A stretch of 64,000 nt of DNA, taken from Straminergon stramineum. Its lineage: Eukaryota > Streptophyta > Bryopsida > Hypnales > Calliergonaceae. The stretch covers positions 2,485,001-2,549,000 of the forward strand of contig OY987272.1 of assembly GCA_963920665.1 (NCBI GenBank). The letters are read 5' to 3'. This document shows positions 23,928 through 35,678 of this stretch, one piece after another. The stretch's first letter is position 1. The number at the start of each line of letters is the position of its first letter. The notes below the pieces were generated by a model, which saw nothing but the letters and a program-made list of their open reading frames with translations, had not been told where the DNA came from and searched no databases. The translations under genes were made by a program, and so were the position numbers.

Positions 23928-24640
23928 ATGAAAAATAGGGCAACTGCAATTCACAAGGTCACATTTTTATGAAAAAATGTCCATGTTGGTAGTGATTATT
24001 TGGATTCATTCTTCAATGCAAGTTGGTTACAAGCTTAAGAAATTAAGATCCTTTGGAATTGTACAACTTATAGAAAAAAATAGTAAGTAGGAAGAAGTAG
24101 AGAATGATTCAAAATACTAAATTGTTAGGATTTGAGTTTTAGAATTGAAAAATGCCAATTTCAATGGTTGTAATATTGTAATAAACAATCTACATCCTAT
24201 AATATTTTTTTTCAAAGAATATAGAAAATTAACTTAAATGAAGGACTTAAAAAGTTACGGAGTATATTTTAGGTTAGAGAATCTATAACTACATAAAAAC
24301 TAAAACTCCTCAAAACTTTCATCTCATTAATCAAAATGGAATGATTCAAAACTTTCTATATATATATGAATCTAGAAAAAAAATTCAAATTTTTGTTTAT
24401 GAAAAAAGTGATTTTTTTCTAATATACTTTGACTTCCTGATCTAGAAAAAACAAATACATATCATACAATAATTTTTTAACCATGTAATCAAAAATTATG
24501 GAAATTGTTGGGCCTTACAAAAAAATCTTGTTCCTACGTTGTGTGAAAATTTCAAAGAATAAAATAAAAATTCCATTTGTAGTGAGCTGCCCAAAACCGC
24601 TATGTTGCTAAAAACGTAGTTTGTTCCTCTTAGATGTTAA
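23928..24640 (-). mobile_element. TTAA element, family E, inverted copy lacking one end
   Basis: The right end is worn (TTGTTCCTCTTAGATGTTAA). On the minus strand it carries 'GTAGTGAGCTGCC' reversed and 'TTCACAAGGTCACATTTTTA' as in the 21043 copy. The outer end at its left is missing. Confidence 0.65.
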
Positions 24641-24643
24641 GTT

Positions 24644-25120
24644 AGATTGTTTGTTTTGTTTGTTATAGTGAAATCTCCCGGACCATGCATCTTGAGGTTG
24701 CTTTCTTGGTATTGTTAGAAAACTCTCTACAAAGAGAGTTGCATGGGTTTTATTTTGTAGCATTCTAACTTACAATGTGAAGGATATTAAATTTCAAAGT
24801 TTTTATAAATTAGAAAATTAGAAATTTTATCTTATTTTATTTTGGTTGTAGCAATGGCACAAGGTACACTAGTCCTTATCTTAAGTTAAAATGTTTGTTT
24901 TGTTTTGTTTGTTATGGTGAGGTCTCTTTGACTATAGGTCTTTCAATTGTGTTCTTAGTACCATTAGAAAGTGCTTAGTAAGGGAGGTATGCAGAGGCTT
25001 TGTTTTATGGTGTTTGGACCTATCGTGTGAAAGATATTGAATTTCAAAGTATTTATGAATTAAAAAATTAAAAAATTATTTTACTTTTATTTTGGTTGTC
25101 GCAATGGCATAAGGCACACT
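24644..25120. repeat. Two-copy direct repeat, about 238-bp unit
   Basis: Copy 1 spans about 24644-24881 and copy 2 about 24882-25120. Both begin 'AAGTTA..TGTTTGTTTTG', continue with 'GTTAT.GTGA..TCTC' and end 'GCAATGGCA.AAGG.ACACTA'. They differ at many positions, so the duplication is not recent. It directly follows the last family E copy. Confidence 0.75.
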
Positions 25121-25335
25121 ATGCAAAATAATTTCAAGATAAACATGGGGACTTTAAAATATCATTTCAAGAAAATCAGCATTAAAATCCAAAAATTTAA
25201 AAATATTCAGCAATTACCTTACCTAGATTTCAAAGCTTGATGTAGTGAGTGTAGAAAGATGAGAAGACAAGCTCTTTCCACAAGTGTGGTGGTAGTAGAT
25301 AAAACAACCCAAGTGGAATTTTTGACCTCATTCAA
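25121..25335. other. Short intergenic spacer
   Basis: No gene or repeat seen. Confidence 0.35.
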
Positions 25336-25635
25336 GCATAATAGAATAACTTTGTTCAAAATACTTTAAACTACAAAAAGTTGGAATAGCAAGCTAAATT
25401 TCACCTCCAAATAAACATTTCAGATTTCAAACCTTGAATCATGAGTTATGGACAAAGTTGGGAAAGGGGTGTGGAGGGACATTTTCTTTGACATTTTCAA
25501 ACATCCTCTCTGAATTTTGTCTATAAGTTTTTTTAGAGACTCAAAATTAGAAATGGTTTCTTAGAGATGAAATTTAGCTTGATTTTCCAACTTTTTGTGG
25601 TTCAAAGTTTACAAAAAAAAGTTATTCTACTATGC
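25336..25635. repeat. Long imperfect inverted repeat (foldback)
   Basis: Arms of about 75 bp at 25336-25412 and 25563-25635 are reverse complements with scattered mismatches. Left-arm words are 'CATAATAGAATAACTTTG', 'CTACAAAAAGTTGGAA' and 'AGCTAAATTTCACCTC'. The loop is about 150 bp. It could be a foldback transposon relic or a hairpin-RNA source. Confidence 0.7.
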
Positions 25636-25971
25636 CCAACTAAGGTTTAAAGTTATGTTTTAAACACAATTCTTATATTTTGACAATGAGTGGTCAAGCT
25701 CTTATTTTCAAATCAATGTCCCATATTCTTTTAGGATTTATGACGTATAATAGTTTTCATTATAAAAACGACCTCTCTAGTCTTTGTTCTCACTAAATGT
25801 CACTGATGTATATCCTTTATTATACCATCTAAAAATTTTGTGATGGTGGATGGTCAAATGATACATTGGTATTTGACTCAATGGATTGTTATTGGATTCT
25901 TTGGATTTTTGACACACCATCTTTACATTTACTTGAAGATTCAATTGTTTGGTCTTAGAAGTTTAATCAAT

Positions 25972-26854
25972 TTAACCCCTAAAGGACCATTGTCCCCTTG
26001 GGGAGCAAATAGATTTTAGGTAAGTCCATATGACCTCAATTTTTAGTGAAACTTTTTCATAAGATAGAAAAATTAATTATATTTATGGAAATATAATTTT
26101 TATTTCAATTAGTGCCCATAGGCAAAAGTTATACTACAAAAGCTCATATTTCAACTCAACGAGTAAAAAAAGAAACCTACAAAAATTTTAATTAAATTTT
26201 TTTTCTTACATATCTTATTTTTATCTACATGTGAAACTTTGATTCATTCCATTTGTATTAGTGATGTGAAAGTTATGAACAATCTTGTTTTTCGAGCAAT
26301 CTAAGCATCTTCTAGAAAACTAATATATAGGATTCATTTTTGCTTGCAATTTTCACAATTTTCCAAAAAGAATTGTTTGAAAAGGTCAAGTTTGCTTACT
26401 AGAACAATCTCATTGTTGGGATTATTATGTTTCCATCCCATCTTAGAACTAGTAACAATTTATTTTTTCTTTCAATTTTGGACCTACTTCTACTGAACAA
26501 TTTTTTAAAGAATAAAAATCAAGTGTGTGTTTTTTGAAATTTATTCATAGATTTTTGACTCAATTCTTCAACACAATTTTCTTAAAATTCAAAGTCCATA
26601 GCAAGATAATTTCCTATAGATGGCAATTAAGGTCATTTGAAATTGTAGACCAGTGTTAAGAAAAATTCCAACTATGAATGCTAATATTTCTCAATAGGTA
26701 TAGTCAAACTTCATGAAAAAAATAATTTAATTTAATTTAAAAAAAAAATTAAAATTAAAAAATTATATATATATATATTCTTGGGTGAACATAGGAGAAA
26801 TGGCAATTTTGAGTATTTGTGAAAGAAAAATGACTTTGATCCTTTTAAAATTAA
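25972..26854 (+). mobile_element. TTAA element, family K, copy 1
   Basis: It begins TTAACCCCTAAAGGACCATT; the right end is worn (GATCCTTTTAAAATTAA). About 883 bp match the 38916 copy, including 'GATTTTAGG.AAG', 'AGCAAATAGATTTT', 'GAACAATCTTGTTTTT' and 'TTTTTTAAAGAATAAAAATC'. A TATATATATATATATA run lies near its right end. Confidence 0.75.
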
Positions 26855-27595
26855 ACCAATCTTACTATCCAAGTACAATAGTGTGTGCAAATTGCCCTAT
26901 ATTGATGAATTGCCTTGAATTTAGTATTTGAACCAAGTTGTATTTTATTTGTTAGTTTTTGAACCAATTGCTTTTGCAAACCCAAGAAAAATGATTGGAA
27001 TGCCTTCCAAAAATCAAATTATTTATCAAATTGAGGTACTTTGCTCTAAAAGCGCCCATTTAAGATGTGATTGACTTCAAGGGGAAGCTAAACTCCTTGA
27101 GAAAAAAGAATTCAACAAATTTTCATAGAAAGGAAAATGGAATTGGCATCTAACCCAAGTTTTAGTTTGTTTTTTTAAAACAAATGAAACGGAATTTCAT
27201 TGCAAAAGGCAAAGTACAAGGCCACTAGCCACAAGTGGCTTGGGGAATAACCCAAGTTGTTTCATATTTTGTGGACCAGCATGAAATTATTTATGAGGTT
27301 GTGAAGTTGAAATGCAGTGGTCACTGAAAGCAACCACCTCCTGAAATGTACACTCTTGGTACATTGAAGAAAGCAAAATGTACCTGTGGTTCATGATTGC
27401 TTTTAGAGCACCGTCACTTTGAGAGCAAACTACCTTACCTTCCATGACTAAGCTTAGGCAACAACCAAGTGACCATGGAGATTGGAGAACCACCAAATGA
27501 CATGTGAAAAGAACGGCAAAAAGGCTGTGTCACTCCCATAAACTCCCCGTGCACTGCCTGACCCCAATTGAATATCCGCACCCACCACCGTCATG
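26855..27595. other. Intergenic sequence upstream of RUS6
   Basis: AT-rich up to about 27250, then progressively richer in G and C. No gene is recognised. Confidence 0.4.
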
Positions 27596-27667
<72 letters not shown>

Positions 27668-27673
27668 AATAAT
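27596..27673. repeat. (ATT)n microsatellite
   Basis: About 25 uninterrupted ATT units, ending in a short AAT run. It lies at the change from AT-rich intergenic DNA to the GC-rich RUS6 upstream region. On the minus strand it generates a spurious poly-isoleucine open frame. Confidence 0.97.
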
Positions 27674-28217
27674 AGTGCGGACAGATGCGAAGTCGATAAG
27701 AACACACTTGGTAAGTTACGCCGAACGATTCCAAACTAACTTAACTCCGGTTACTCCGCTCCGACACCTCCGGTAGCGTATCTTAACTCCGGTAAGAGAA
27801 CTCCGCCTTCCATCGTAGCCGCCCATTCACCCCACTCCGCCACGTGTTGGGCCCAAACTCTCTACGACCACTGCGATGCCGACCTACTCACGACAGTAAC
27901 TTACTACAGTACTTAGGAATAGTTCCCCACTGGGTCACACTCCCTCCCTCAGTCAGCCATTAAGTTGGAACGAATTTGGGAACCTTTTAGTAAGTAATCC
28001 AGTTGCTCAATCACCTCGGAGCTCAATTAGGGTTTCGAACTCTCCTAACTTACTAGGGTTTTCCAGCTCCAGGGCAGGAAGAATGGATTCTCGGAGCCTT
28101 GACGACGACGACGAGGAGGAGTAGGAAGAAGCAGGAAGAAGCAGGAGGAGGAGTGTTAACGGGAGTGTACGAAGCCGCTTGTGGATTGCGGAGCTGGAGT
28201 GCGAAGAATGGCTGGAA
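27674..28217 (+). promoter_or_regulatory. GC-rich upstream region of RUS6 (promoter and 5' UTR inferred)
   Basis: Composition changes sharply here. The segment contains repeated CTCCGGTAA/TAACTCCGG words (27740-27800) and a purine-rich run of AGGAGGAG/GAAGAAGCAGG at 28105-28155 just before the coding region. No TATA box can be assigned with confidence; the promoter role is inferred from position. Confidence 0.45.
28083..28124 (+). other. Possible upstream ORF, 13 codons
   Basis: An ATG at 28083 opens a 13-codon frame (MDSRSLDDDDEEE) closed by TAG, 93 bp before the RUS6 start. A second ATG at 28208 gives a 7-codon frame that overlaps the RUS6 start. Whether either lies in the mRNA depends on an unknown transcription start. 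Confidence 0.35.
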
Positions 28218-31200
28218 ATGGCGTGGCGTGATGAGTCCTTGGTGATGAAGGGCCGAGGGATTACGGGAGGCGCCGGGGCCGGACCGCCTTCCGTGACGCC
28301 GTTCATGTTGCACAATCTGACGAAGTCGTTAAGTGAGTCTACTACTAAGGGACCGAATCCGGGATATGTTAGTAAGCGGAAGGATCGGGAGATGGAGGTG
28401 GAGAGAGAGCGGGACAGGGACAGGGAGAGGGAGAGTGTGCGGGTGCGGCGTCAGGAGCAGCTGCGGTACGAGGGGGCGAGGGAGCGGGAGAAGAGGGATG
28501 GCGTGGTAGTGTGTAAGGAGAGGGCGGGCGGGGTGCAGTGGAAGTATGTGCGGAAGGAGGGACGGGCAGGGGAGAATGTGATGGAGGTTTTACATGCTAA
28601 GCAGCACCGTGATCCTGTCGCTGTAAGTCAATCCTGTTTACCTCGTTGGATTGGCAATGGGAGGGTCGGTGCATTGATGGAATGGTGTCTTTGGTGTTTT
28701 GGGAGTTATCACGACAGTTTGAAGCCATGTGAAACAATATTGAAAGGTTCTCCAATGCGGAGTCCCGTATTGCTTTCAATTTTGATTCTAGGTTGAAACG
28801 GAGGTATAATTGAAACAATTTTGCAATTCTCCAGGAAATTCTTAATTTGAAGAGATGCAATATTAGTATTACTGAATTCTTGGTGCCTTTGGTGTTTTGG
28901 AGTCATCACGAATGTCTAAACCATTTGAATCAACAGTGAAAGGTTCGCTAATGTAGAGTTCGATATTACTTTCAATTTTGGTTCTATGTTGACACAAGGT
29001 ATTGCTGGGCCAATTTTGAAATTCACAATACTTAAAGAGATGGAAATGTAGTATCAATGCTTTCTGTTTATTGAATCGATCTAATCTAATCTAATCTTGT
29101 TAATTGCACATTGGATTGATTCCAGGCAATATCGATATATCGGTATTATATTTATGTCGATTTCAATGTTTTTTCGAATTACCTTAGATTCAATATTGGA
29201 CTTTACGAATGTGGATTCGATATTGTTTCAATGCTGGTTCGAGTAGCATAACAACGATTGGGGATAATTGGTGTGAAATTGTAAAATGATGTACCGCATG
29301 TGGAAGGCGCAGATGCGTTCGCATTTGGATACGTTCTTGCTATAGAATTCGAGAAGAAAGCCTGTGTTGGTATGGCATTTAGAATTTGAATGATTAGGAA
29401 AGGAAGATGCACGGACAATTTGAGCTTGTATCTGATGGAATTTTGATAATGTTTGCAGGAAGTAGTCACATTCGTGAAATCATACATTGTACCGGAAGGC
29501 TATCCTGAAAGTGTTGCACCTTCCTACACACCGTACATGCAGTGGCGAGCTGTTCAGGTTTGTTTTTTTCTTGCAATTTACGACCATCTTACTTCTTCTG
29601 ATGTTCTTAGTAGAGGAGCTGATTTGGTATCAATTTGTGCTCGACTCCTGGGCATTTAGCTATTCTTAGAATTGATGGTAGTACCTCTATTCATATGGGC
29701 ATTGATGCTTGAAATGACTTCAGACTACTAATAGCACTGGCATCTATGTCGTATTACAGGATTTTGTTGCAACACTTCCTATGTTATGTCGTTATCTTTC
29801 AGCATAAGTGTATGTTGACTTGTTTAATCTTTTGATGCAGTATTTCTTTGGAGGTGCAATGAGTGTGTTCACTACGCGGTCATTGTTGCTTGCTTTGGGT
29901 GTGACCCGAGGCTCGGCTGCATCTTCCGCTGTCGCTGTCAACTGGGTCATAAAGGTTGATACCCATGGTCATCCCTTACAGTTGTACACCTTTCGTCTTC
30001 CGCAGTAGGCAACTTATTCCATTTTTGTTTTGTCCGCATCATCTGTCTCCGCAACGTGGTATGTTTTCTTTGCCTTCTAGGATGTAAATTATATGATTCT
30101 GCAGTGTTCTTAAATTAGATAAACCCTCTCGCTATGTGGCAGGATGGTGCAGGGCGTGTAGGAAAGATGGTTTTTGCTCGACATGGGAAGAAGTTCGATG
30201 TGGATCTAAAGCAGGTGCTTTTACTTTCTCTTATTTCCTGTGAGCAGTGTTTTGTATTCTGGTCCGTTTTCAACCTCTTGATATACCGTAATCACAAATA
30301 TCAATGAAGCTGATTGGGCTCGCTGATTTGGCAGTTGCGATTTAAAGGAGCTATGCTGATGCAATTAGGGGCAGCGATGGAGCTTGCTACTATGGCCGCG
30401 CCTCATTTCTTCTTACCACTGGCATGCGCTGCCAATTTAGCGAAGGTACATTTTTCGTCTTCTGTCTGGCTTGAGCAATCCCTCTTCCGATTTGGTAATC
30501 CAGATGTCGCGCCTTTTCTGTGCTGTTAAAACCCGATACCATTTGGTCTTCATTCAGAAATGAATATTTGCACTTGGTGATTGGTGCACTTACATAGATA
30601 GCTTGTGTCAGCAAGCAAGGTTATTGATTGTGAAATTTTGGGTCTGCAATATTGACAGTAGCGTGTGTTTGAGAATCTGATCCACATTCCTCACTCCTGG
30701 GTCTTTGCATGAAGCTGGAAGACGTGCTCAAGTTCCGTTTGAAACTTGAAGAAAAATGAAAACCAAATTTGGTTTTGTCTATTGTTCCTTTTGTCCTTCC
30801 TATGGTATTGCACTGTTGAAAATTTAGTACCATCACATCTTAAGATTTTTTTTGTCAGTCTATTTTGATTTCTGAGATTTTGCGGTGGCTATGTGTACTA
30901 CGTTGGCAGAATGTGGCGGCTGTGACTTCAACATCAACCAGGGCACCCATATATAACGCTTTTGCGCGGCGGCAAAACATTGGAGATGTAACAGCTAAGG
31001 GAGAATGTATTAGTAATATTGCCGACTTGGTAAGTTGTTGAAGTAGCCTTGTCGCGGATTGTCGCATATCTGGTACTTTACCATGTAGTATTCAATTTAA
31101 TTAAGCTCCTCTATAGCATGTTCTTAGCATATTTTTGTCTTTGAATGTGCGAGGTTTGCGATAGAAACTCAATTTTAATTGTCGTTTTCTATTTGTTTAC

Positions 31201-33398
31201 TGGTGGTGGTCAGACGCTTATATTCGATGTGTGACGCTGTTTGTGCAACCTACAGATGGGAACCGGACTGGGAATTTTCATCTCAAAGAGGAATCCTTCT
31301 TTAGTTGCCACTTTCTGTGTGTTGTCGTGTGGATATATGATTTCCTCCTTCAACGAGGTGAGTGTATTTCAAAGCTGGTGTCTTCAAGATCAATCGGGAA
31401 TTTATTAGTCTTGGGGTTGGGGCTTCACTTTTATATTCCTTCAGACATGTTCGTATATACCTTTCGTTACAAGATTGTTTTCCAGTTTTTTGGGTTTGCT
31501 TGTGCGCTGAGAGTGTAATTGTCTATGGATCAGCATTTCAGTCCTTGTGGTTGATGTTCTCGTGCAATCATGTTTTTGACTTTCGCAGGTAAAATCAGTT
31601 CGTCAGGCCACATTAAATCGTGCCAGATTTGGAGTAGTTGTGCAGTCATTCCTTGAAACTGGTATGGCTTTTTCTGTTCTGGCTGGCTGATGTTTTTACG
31701 TCTGCTTTGAGTCAATTCATAAAATTCATTAGATTAGGCATTATGGAGTTGAACCTGAAGGGTGCTTCCTCATTTACTCAATAATGAAGCATGTGGTCTT
31801 CACTTGCCAGGGAAAATACCTTCAGTTGAGGATGCAAACAGGAGGGAGCACGTTATTACACTTCCTTGGCAGGAGAGACCGCTGGAGCTTGGTAGGGTTC
31901 TTTGGCATCTTTATATTTTTCGGTTCAATATACTAAGTTCGAAAGTTGAAGAATTGGTATTGGTTATTTATGAAGTCATGCTCAAATATGTACAGTTATT
32001 TGGATTATGGCCGGTACTCTTTGACGACCTTGTGCATTGAACATTGCGAAGAAATGTTTTCAACCATTTCCACAAGGTACAAATTTAGGACAAGAATTAA
32101 TGTCATATTTAGTGTATCTAGACTTCTGTTCATAGTACTGATTAAATGTGTAGATGCTAAGTTTCTTGTTATACAATTGTTTCAGGTTCCCGAGTTGCTC
32201 AAGCGTTCTCTAGTCCAAAAGAGTTTTTAAATACACAAGAGAAATTTCAGGTGGGTTTTGATGTTCTCATATAAAAAGTTAACTTCTCTGGTGTTTTAGT
32301 AGAGTTCAGTGTCAACGATTTTCACTACCTGATTCCCTTACGCCGCTTCATGTTAGGTGATTTCATACTGTAGTAGAGTGTTTCACCAGATGACAGTATT
32401 TTGCTAGGATGAGAATTCTAAACAGCTCGAATTTTTTGGGGTACATACAGAGAGAAAACTATCTCGTGACCTATAGACCAAATAAAAGACGAGCATATGT
32501 TGTGATCAAGGAATCTGCCTCTTCTGACGATGTTGTCCGAGCTACGTTCCAGGTGAATCTCTTCCTGACATACTCATTGTTTTTCTCAGTGTGTAGTTGG
32601 TGCACCGTTTATTTTCAATTAGTTTGAGATTTCATTAGTGTTGTTTTATATCTCATTTTCTACTAGTATTATAGATATAAACATTGATAATATATTAATG
32701 TTTTCTAATTAAAAACATAGAATTTTGAGAGTTTGGATTAGGAAAGCCCGACTTTTATATTTCCGCATTCCATAGCTATTAGCAGGTTGTCAAACGCCCA
32801 CGTTAACACCACAAAACTCCTTATAATCATGTGTACTTTGATTATATAGAGTTCTAAGAATAATGGAGAACACTTAAAAACTGCTGAATGTCAAGGGAAT
32901 GGGTTTCTTACATCGACCCTGTAATTTTGTCGGGGTAGGTGATGAGGGCGGGTATTTAGATATGTTCTCTTGTAGTTCTTATTCCAGGGTTAATTTGGGC
33001 AGCAATAATTCATGAAGGACATGTGCTGCAAACAGATAAATATTGCTCAAATCTTAATCACTCCTTTCCGATGGACTTGCAGGCACACGTGATGCTGCAC
33101 ATGTTGAGGGAATTAGCGGGTAAACCCACAGGCAGCAATGTAGACGCTGTCGTGGCAGAGAGTTCTAAGCGCACCCATGCTTTGTATGCTGATTTCAAGC
33201 AACAGGCACACTCCAAGGTATGTTATTGCTTATGATGATCAGGAGTAGGGTTTATATGTCTTTTACCAAGGTGCTCATCATATGTTGGTTGCATTATATT
33301 ATATTTTAAAACCTTCCTTTCCCCTGCAGGGTTGGATGATGGGAGAGGCATTGCTCAGTCCTGGAGATTCACGACTCTGTACCGAATCAATTTTGTAG
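28218..33398 (+). CDS. RUS6: Root UV-B sensitive 6-like protein (DUF647 family)
   Basis: Thirteen GT-AG exons: 28218-28622, 29459-29557, 29841-29954, 30143-30214, 30335-30445, 30910-31029, 31256-31357, 31589-31661, 31811-31891, 32186-32250, 32451-32552, 33083-33217 and 33330-33398. They join in frame to 515 residues, close to the roughly 500 of Arabidopsis RUS6. From residue 136 on it follows RUS6 closely: IVPEGYPESVAPSYTPYMQW, FFGGAMSVFTTRSLL, DGAGRVGKM, LPLACAANLAKNVAAVTSTS, GDVTAKGECISNIADLMGTG, ISKRNPSLVATF, a C-terminal QAHVMLHMLREL block and GWMMGEALLSPG. The hydrophobic segments around residues 245-350 fit the membrane-associated DUF647 core. The family is linked to plastids, root UV-B sensing, vitamin B6 and auxin transport; RUS6 itself is reported as essential in Arabidopsis, and its biochemical role is unknown. 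The ATG chosen is the first in frame; the frame is open further upstream without another ATG. Residues 53-93 form a strongly charged Arg/Glu/Asp run that I do not recall in other RUS6 proteins. No lesion is seen. Confidence 0.93.
28686..29060. repeat. Direct repeat in RUS6 intron 1, about 199-bp unit
   Basis: Copy 1 spans 28686-28884 and copy 2 28885-29060. Shared words are 'CTTTGGTGTTTTGG', 'GTGAAAGGTTC' versus 'TTGAAAGGTTC', and 'ACTTTCAATTTTGGTTCTA' versus 'GCTTTCAATTTTGATTCTA'. A third, poorer fragment is near 29205-29240. It lies entirely in the first intron and does not affect coding. Confidence 0.7.
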
Positions 33399-33718
33399 AT
33401 CAAATACCTTTTTATTGCCTCATTCATCTAGAGCTTCCTTACGATTTTAGGTGTTCTTGCTAGTATATGCATTTCCGTTCCTTCATCTCTGTAGAGTAAG
33501 CATTGATATGGTTCAAGAAACCACACATTTAAATCCTGTACAAGCGAAGTTTGAGATTAAAATAGGGTGGTTGTGGTTGAGGAGGTTTCCTTTGCTTGAC
33601 CTCCGGAAGACAGGCACTTACGTTATGGCATCCATGCCGTTCAGTTCTGATTAGTGCTTTTACCGGCTCATATGTTCAGAGCGTTCAGTACAGTAAAAGA
33701 CAGCATTTGTTAACCATT

Positions 33719-34736
33719 GTTAACCCCTAAATGCCCGAGGTACCAAATTTTGTTGTTGACAATACTTTGAAGTTCCAAGTTACTATTTTTAGTACTTTAT
33801 ATCTTTGAAACTTTATTTTTTGAAGTGTAGGTTTAGCATCAAAAATCTGATTTTGAAAATGAATGATTGTGCTTTTTCTATTCAAGATTTTGTGCAAGGT
33901 TGTCCATTGGAAATCTTGATTTTCTAGGGGGGAGGATTCTTGGGAAATGGGCCTCAAATACACTAGATCTTGGAGAAAAAATCACATTAGAATTTTGTTT
34001 AACCTTTAAATGACGAGGGATGTTTTTTGTCTGATGTATGACGAGAAATCCTCTTGTGTAGGATAGAAGTGCAACTATTCATCCTTAGAATTAGGGGTGG
34101 AAGGGGAAGAACTTCTAAAGTAGTTTGACTTTCAATGAGTATTTTTGATTTTTTTAAAGTAGATGATGTCACATGGTTCCAAAATAGTTGATTTCCACGG
34201 TCAACAACTTGGCGTTCAAGGGCTAAAAGAAATTGTAGAGTAGATTTTGAAAAGTTGTAAATTAATTGGAGTTATGTATGTTATGTTCTATAATCTCATA
34301 TTTTTTTGGTGACCAATTTCTTAGATATGATGTGTGATAAGAGGATTGAAAGATTTCAAATCATTGGCACATTTTTAATAGCGTATAATCAAACCTTATA
34401 ATCTTTCAATTTGTAAGTGATATTGTTGTATTTTCTTTTCCAATGTGATCTCTAATATGTTTAGTTTGACTTTGTACAATTTCAATTTAATCAAAAAATT
34501 GATAAAAACTTATCAAAATATTGTCTTTTTGTTTAATTCAAAGTAAATTCAAAGAAGCTCTAAAAAGGCATTGAACAAATGTTGCAAAATGGGATCATAT
34601 CTTGAAGTGTGTTAAGGCTTGTATAAGTTCTTCTTGCTATTGACGTTGGTCTTTGTGAGAAGTGTGATTCAAATAGTGCACATGATGAGAATCATGTAAG
34701 GTAGGAGGCTCAAAATCCACTCGGGCATTTAGAATT
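33719..34736 (-). mobile_element. TTAA element, family A, inverted copy carrying a nested family B element
   Basis: The left end reads TTAACCCCTAAATGCCCGAGG and the right end TCGGGCATTTAGAATTG. The interior is the reverse complement of 486-1134. Its core is split by the family B copy at 33999-34226 and resumes at 'GAAATTGTAGAGTAGATTTT'. It starts about 320 bp after the RUS6 stop codon. Confidence 0.75.
33999..34226 (+). mobile_element. TTAA element, family B, nested in family A
   Basis: A 228-bp copy. The left end is TTAACCTTTAAATGACGAGG and the right end is worn (GGCGTTCAAGGGCTAA). Joining the flanks restores the family A core seen at 821-870, where the corresponding site contains ATTTAAAA, that is, a TTAA target. 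Confidence 0.85.
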
Positions 34737-35469
34737 GCCCCTACAATTAGCTTTGAAATGGACATGAGATGGTCCTCAAATTGACCTCTTTATTCATTGA
34801 ATGGATCAAGAGAAAAAAGCATAATTTATTGCACAAGCCAATCATCCTCATTACATTCCCTATTTTTCTTTACAAGTTGCAAGTGAACATTATATGGAAT
34901 CTGACCTAGGGTCATAAATAGGGGCCTACTCGTTTGAAAATTCATAACTAATTCAATAATGCTTTGAAAAATATGAAACCACTTGTGTTACATCCCGCAT
35001 CTATTTCTCTTTGTCTAGAGAATTAACTTAAAATATTCCCATCAAAGGAAATACTTGAAAAAGGCAGACCAAATAGCCCTTAGATGAGCGGTTTTCAAGC
35101 CTCCTAGCTTTACTAGGGGATGTTGACTTAAATTACCATTTCTATGCATGTATTTGAGAATAAGTGATTAGAATTGCGGACACCAAGTGAATTTCAGATA
35201 ACATACATTGTCAAGGTGGATTTTCTTCCAAGGTGAACAAGCTTATAATTATGGAGGTTTCCTCATTTTTGTTTCCCATACCAGATTGTTTAGGGTCATT
35301 GCAGTTTTTTAATAAAAGAGACATCAGCCTTGTAAGTTGGAGATGAGTATTATGATCTCTTGCATGGGATACTCTTTTTTTTTCATTGTACACAAAAGTC
35401 GTGTAAAGGATAACCCACAAGGCTGCAATCCTACTATTTGGAAGATTTGATATCTGGCATTGTTAATCT
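34737..35469. other. AT-rich intergenic sequence
   Basis: No gene or bounded repeat recognised. Confidence 0.4.
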
Positions 35470-35678
35470 TTAACCCTTAAATGACACTAAGGATGTTTTT
35501 TGTCCGATGGATGGATGACAAAGAATCTTCCTATGTAGGACAAAAGTTCAATTGTTCATTCATGGAATCTTGTGCGAAAAAGGAGAGATCTTGTACTATA
35601 GTTTGACTTCCAATGAATATTTTTGATTTTTTAAAAGTAGATGATGTCACATAGTACCAAAACAGGTTTAAGGGTTAA
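35470..35678 (+). mobile_element. TTAA element, family B copy
   Basis: A 209-bp copy with left end TTAACCCTTAAATGACAC and right end GGTTTAAGGGTTAA. The interior has 'GATGGATGACAAAGAATC', 'TATGTAGGACAAAAGTTCAA' and 'AGTAGATGATGTCACATAG'. The ends TTAACCCTTAAA and TTTAAGGGTTAA are perfect inverse copies. Confidence 0.85.

Noticed and set aside
18720..24640. LTR retrotransposon
   Set aside because: Repeats here are whole elements in both orientations with inverted ends. There are no TG...CA long terminal repeats, primer site or gag-pol frame.
27454..27705. Minus-strand open frame with a run of about 25 isoleucines
   Set aside because: It is a translation of the (ATT)n microsatellite.
28007..28315. 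Minus-strand open frames of 86-102 codons
   Set aside because: They are antisense to the RUS6 5' region, with Ser/Leu runs coming from the GAGGAG repeats.
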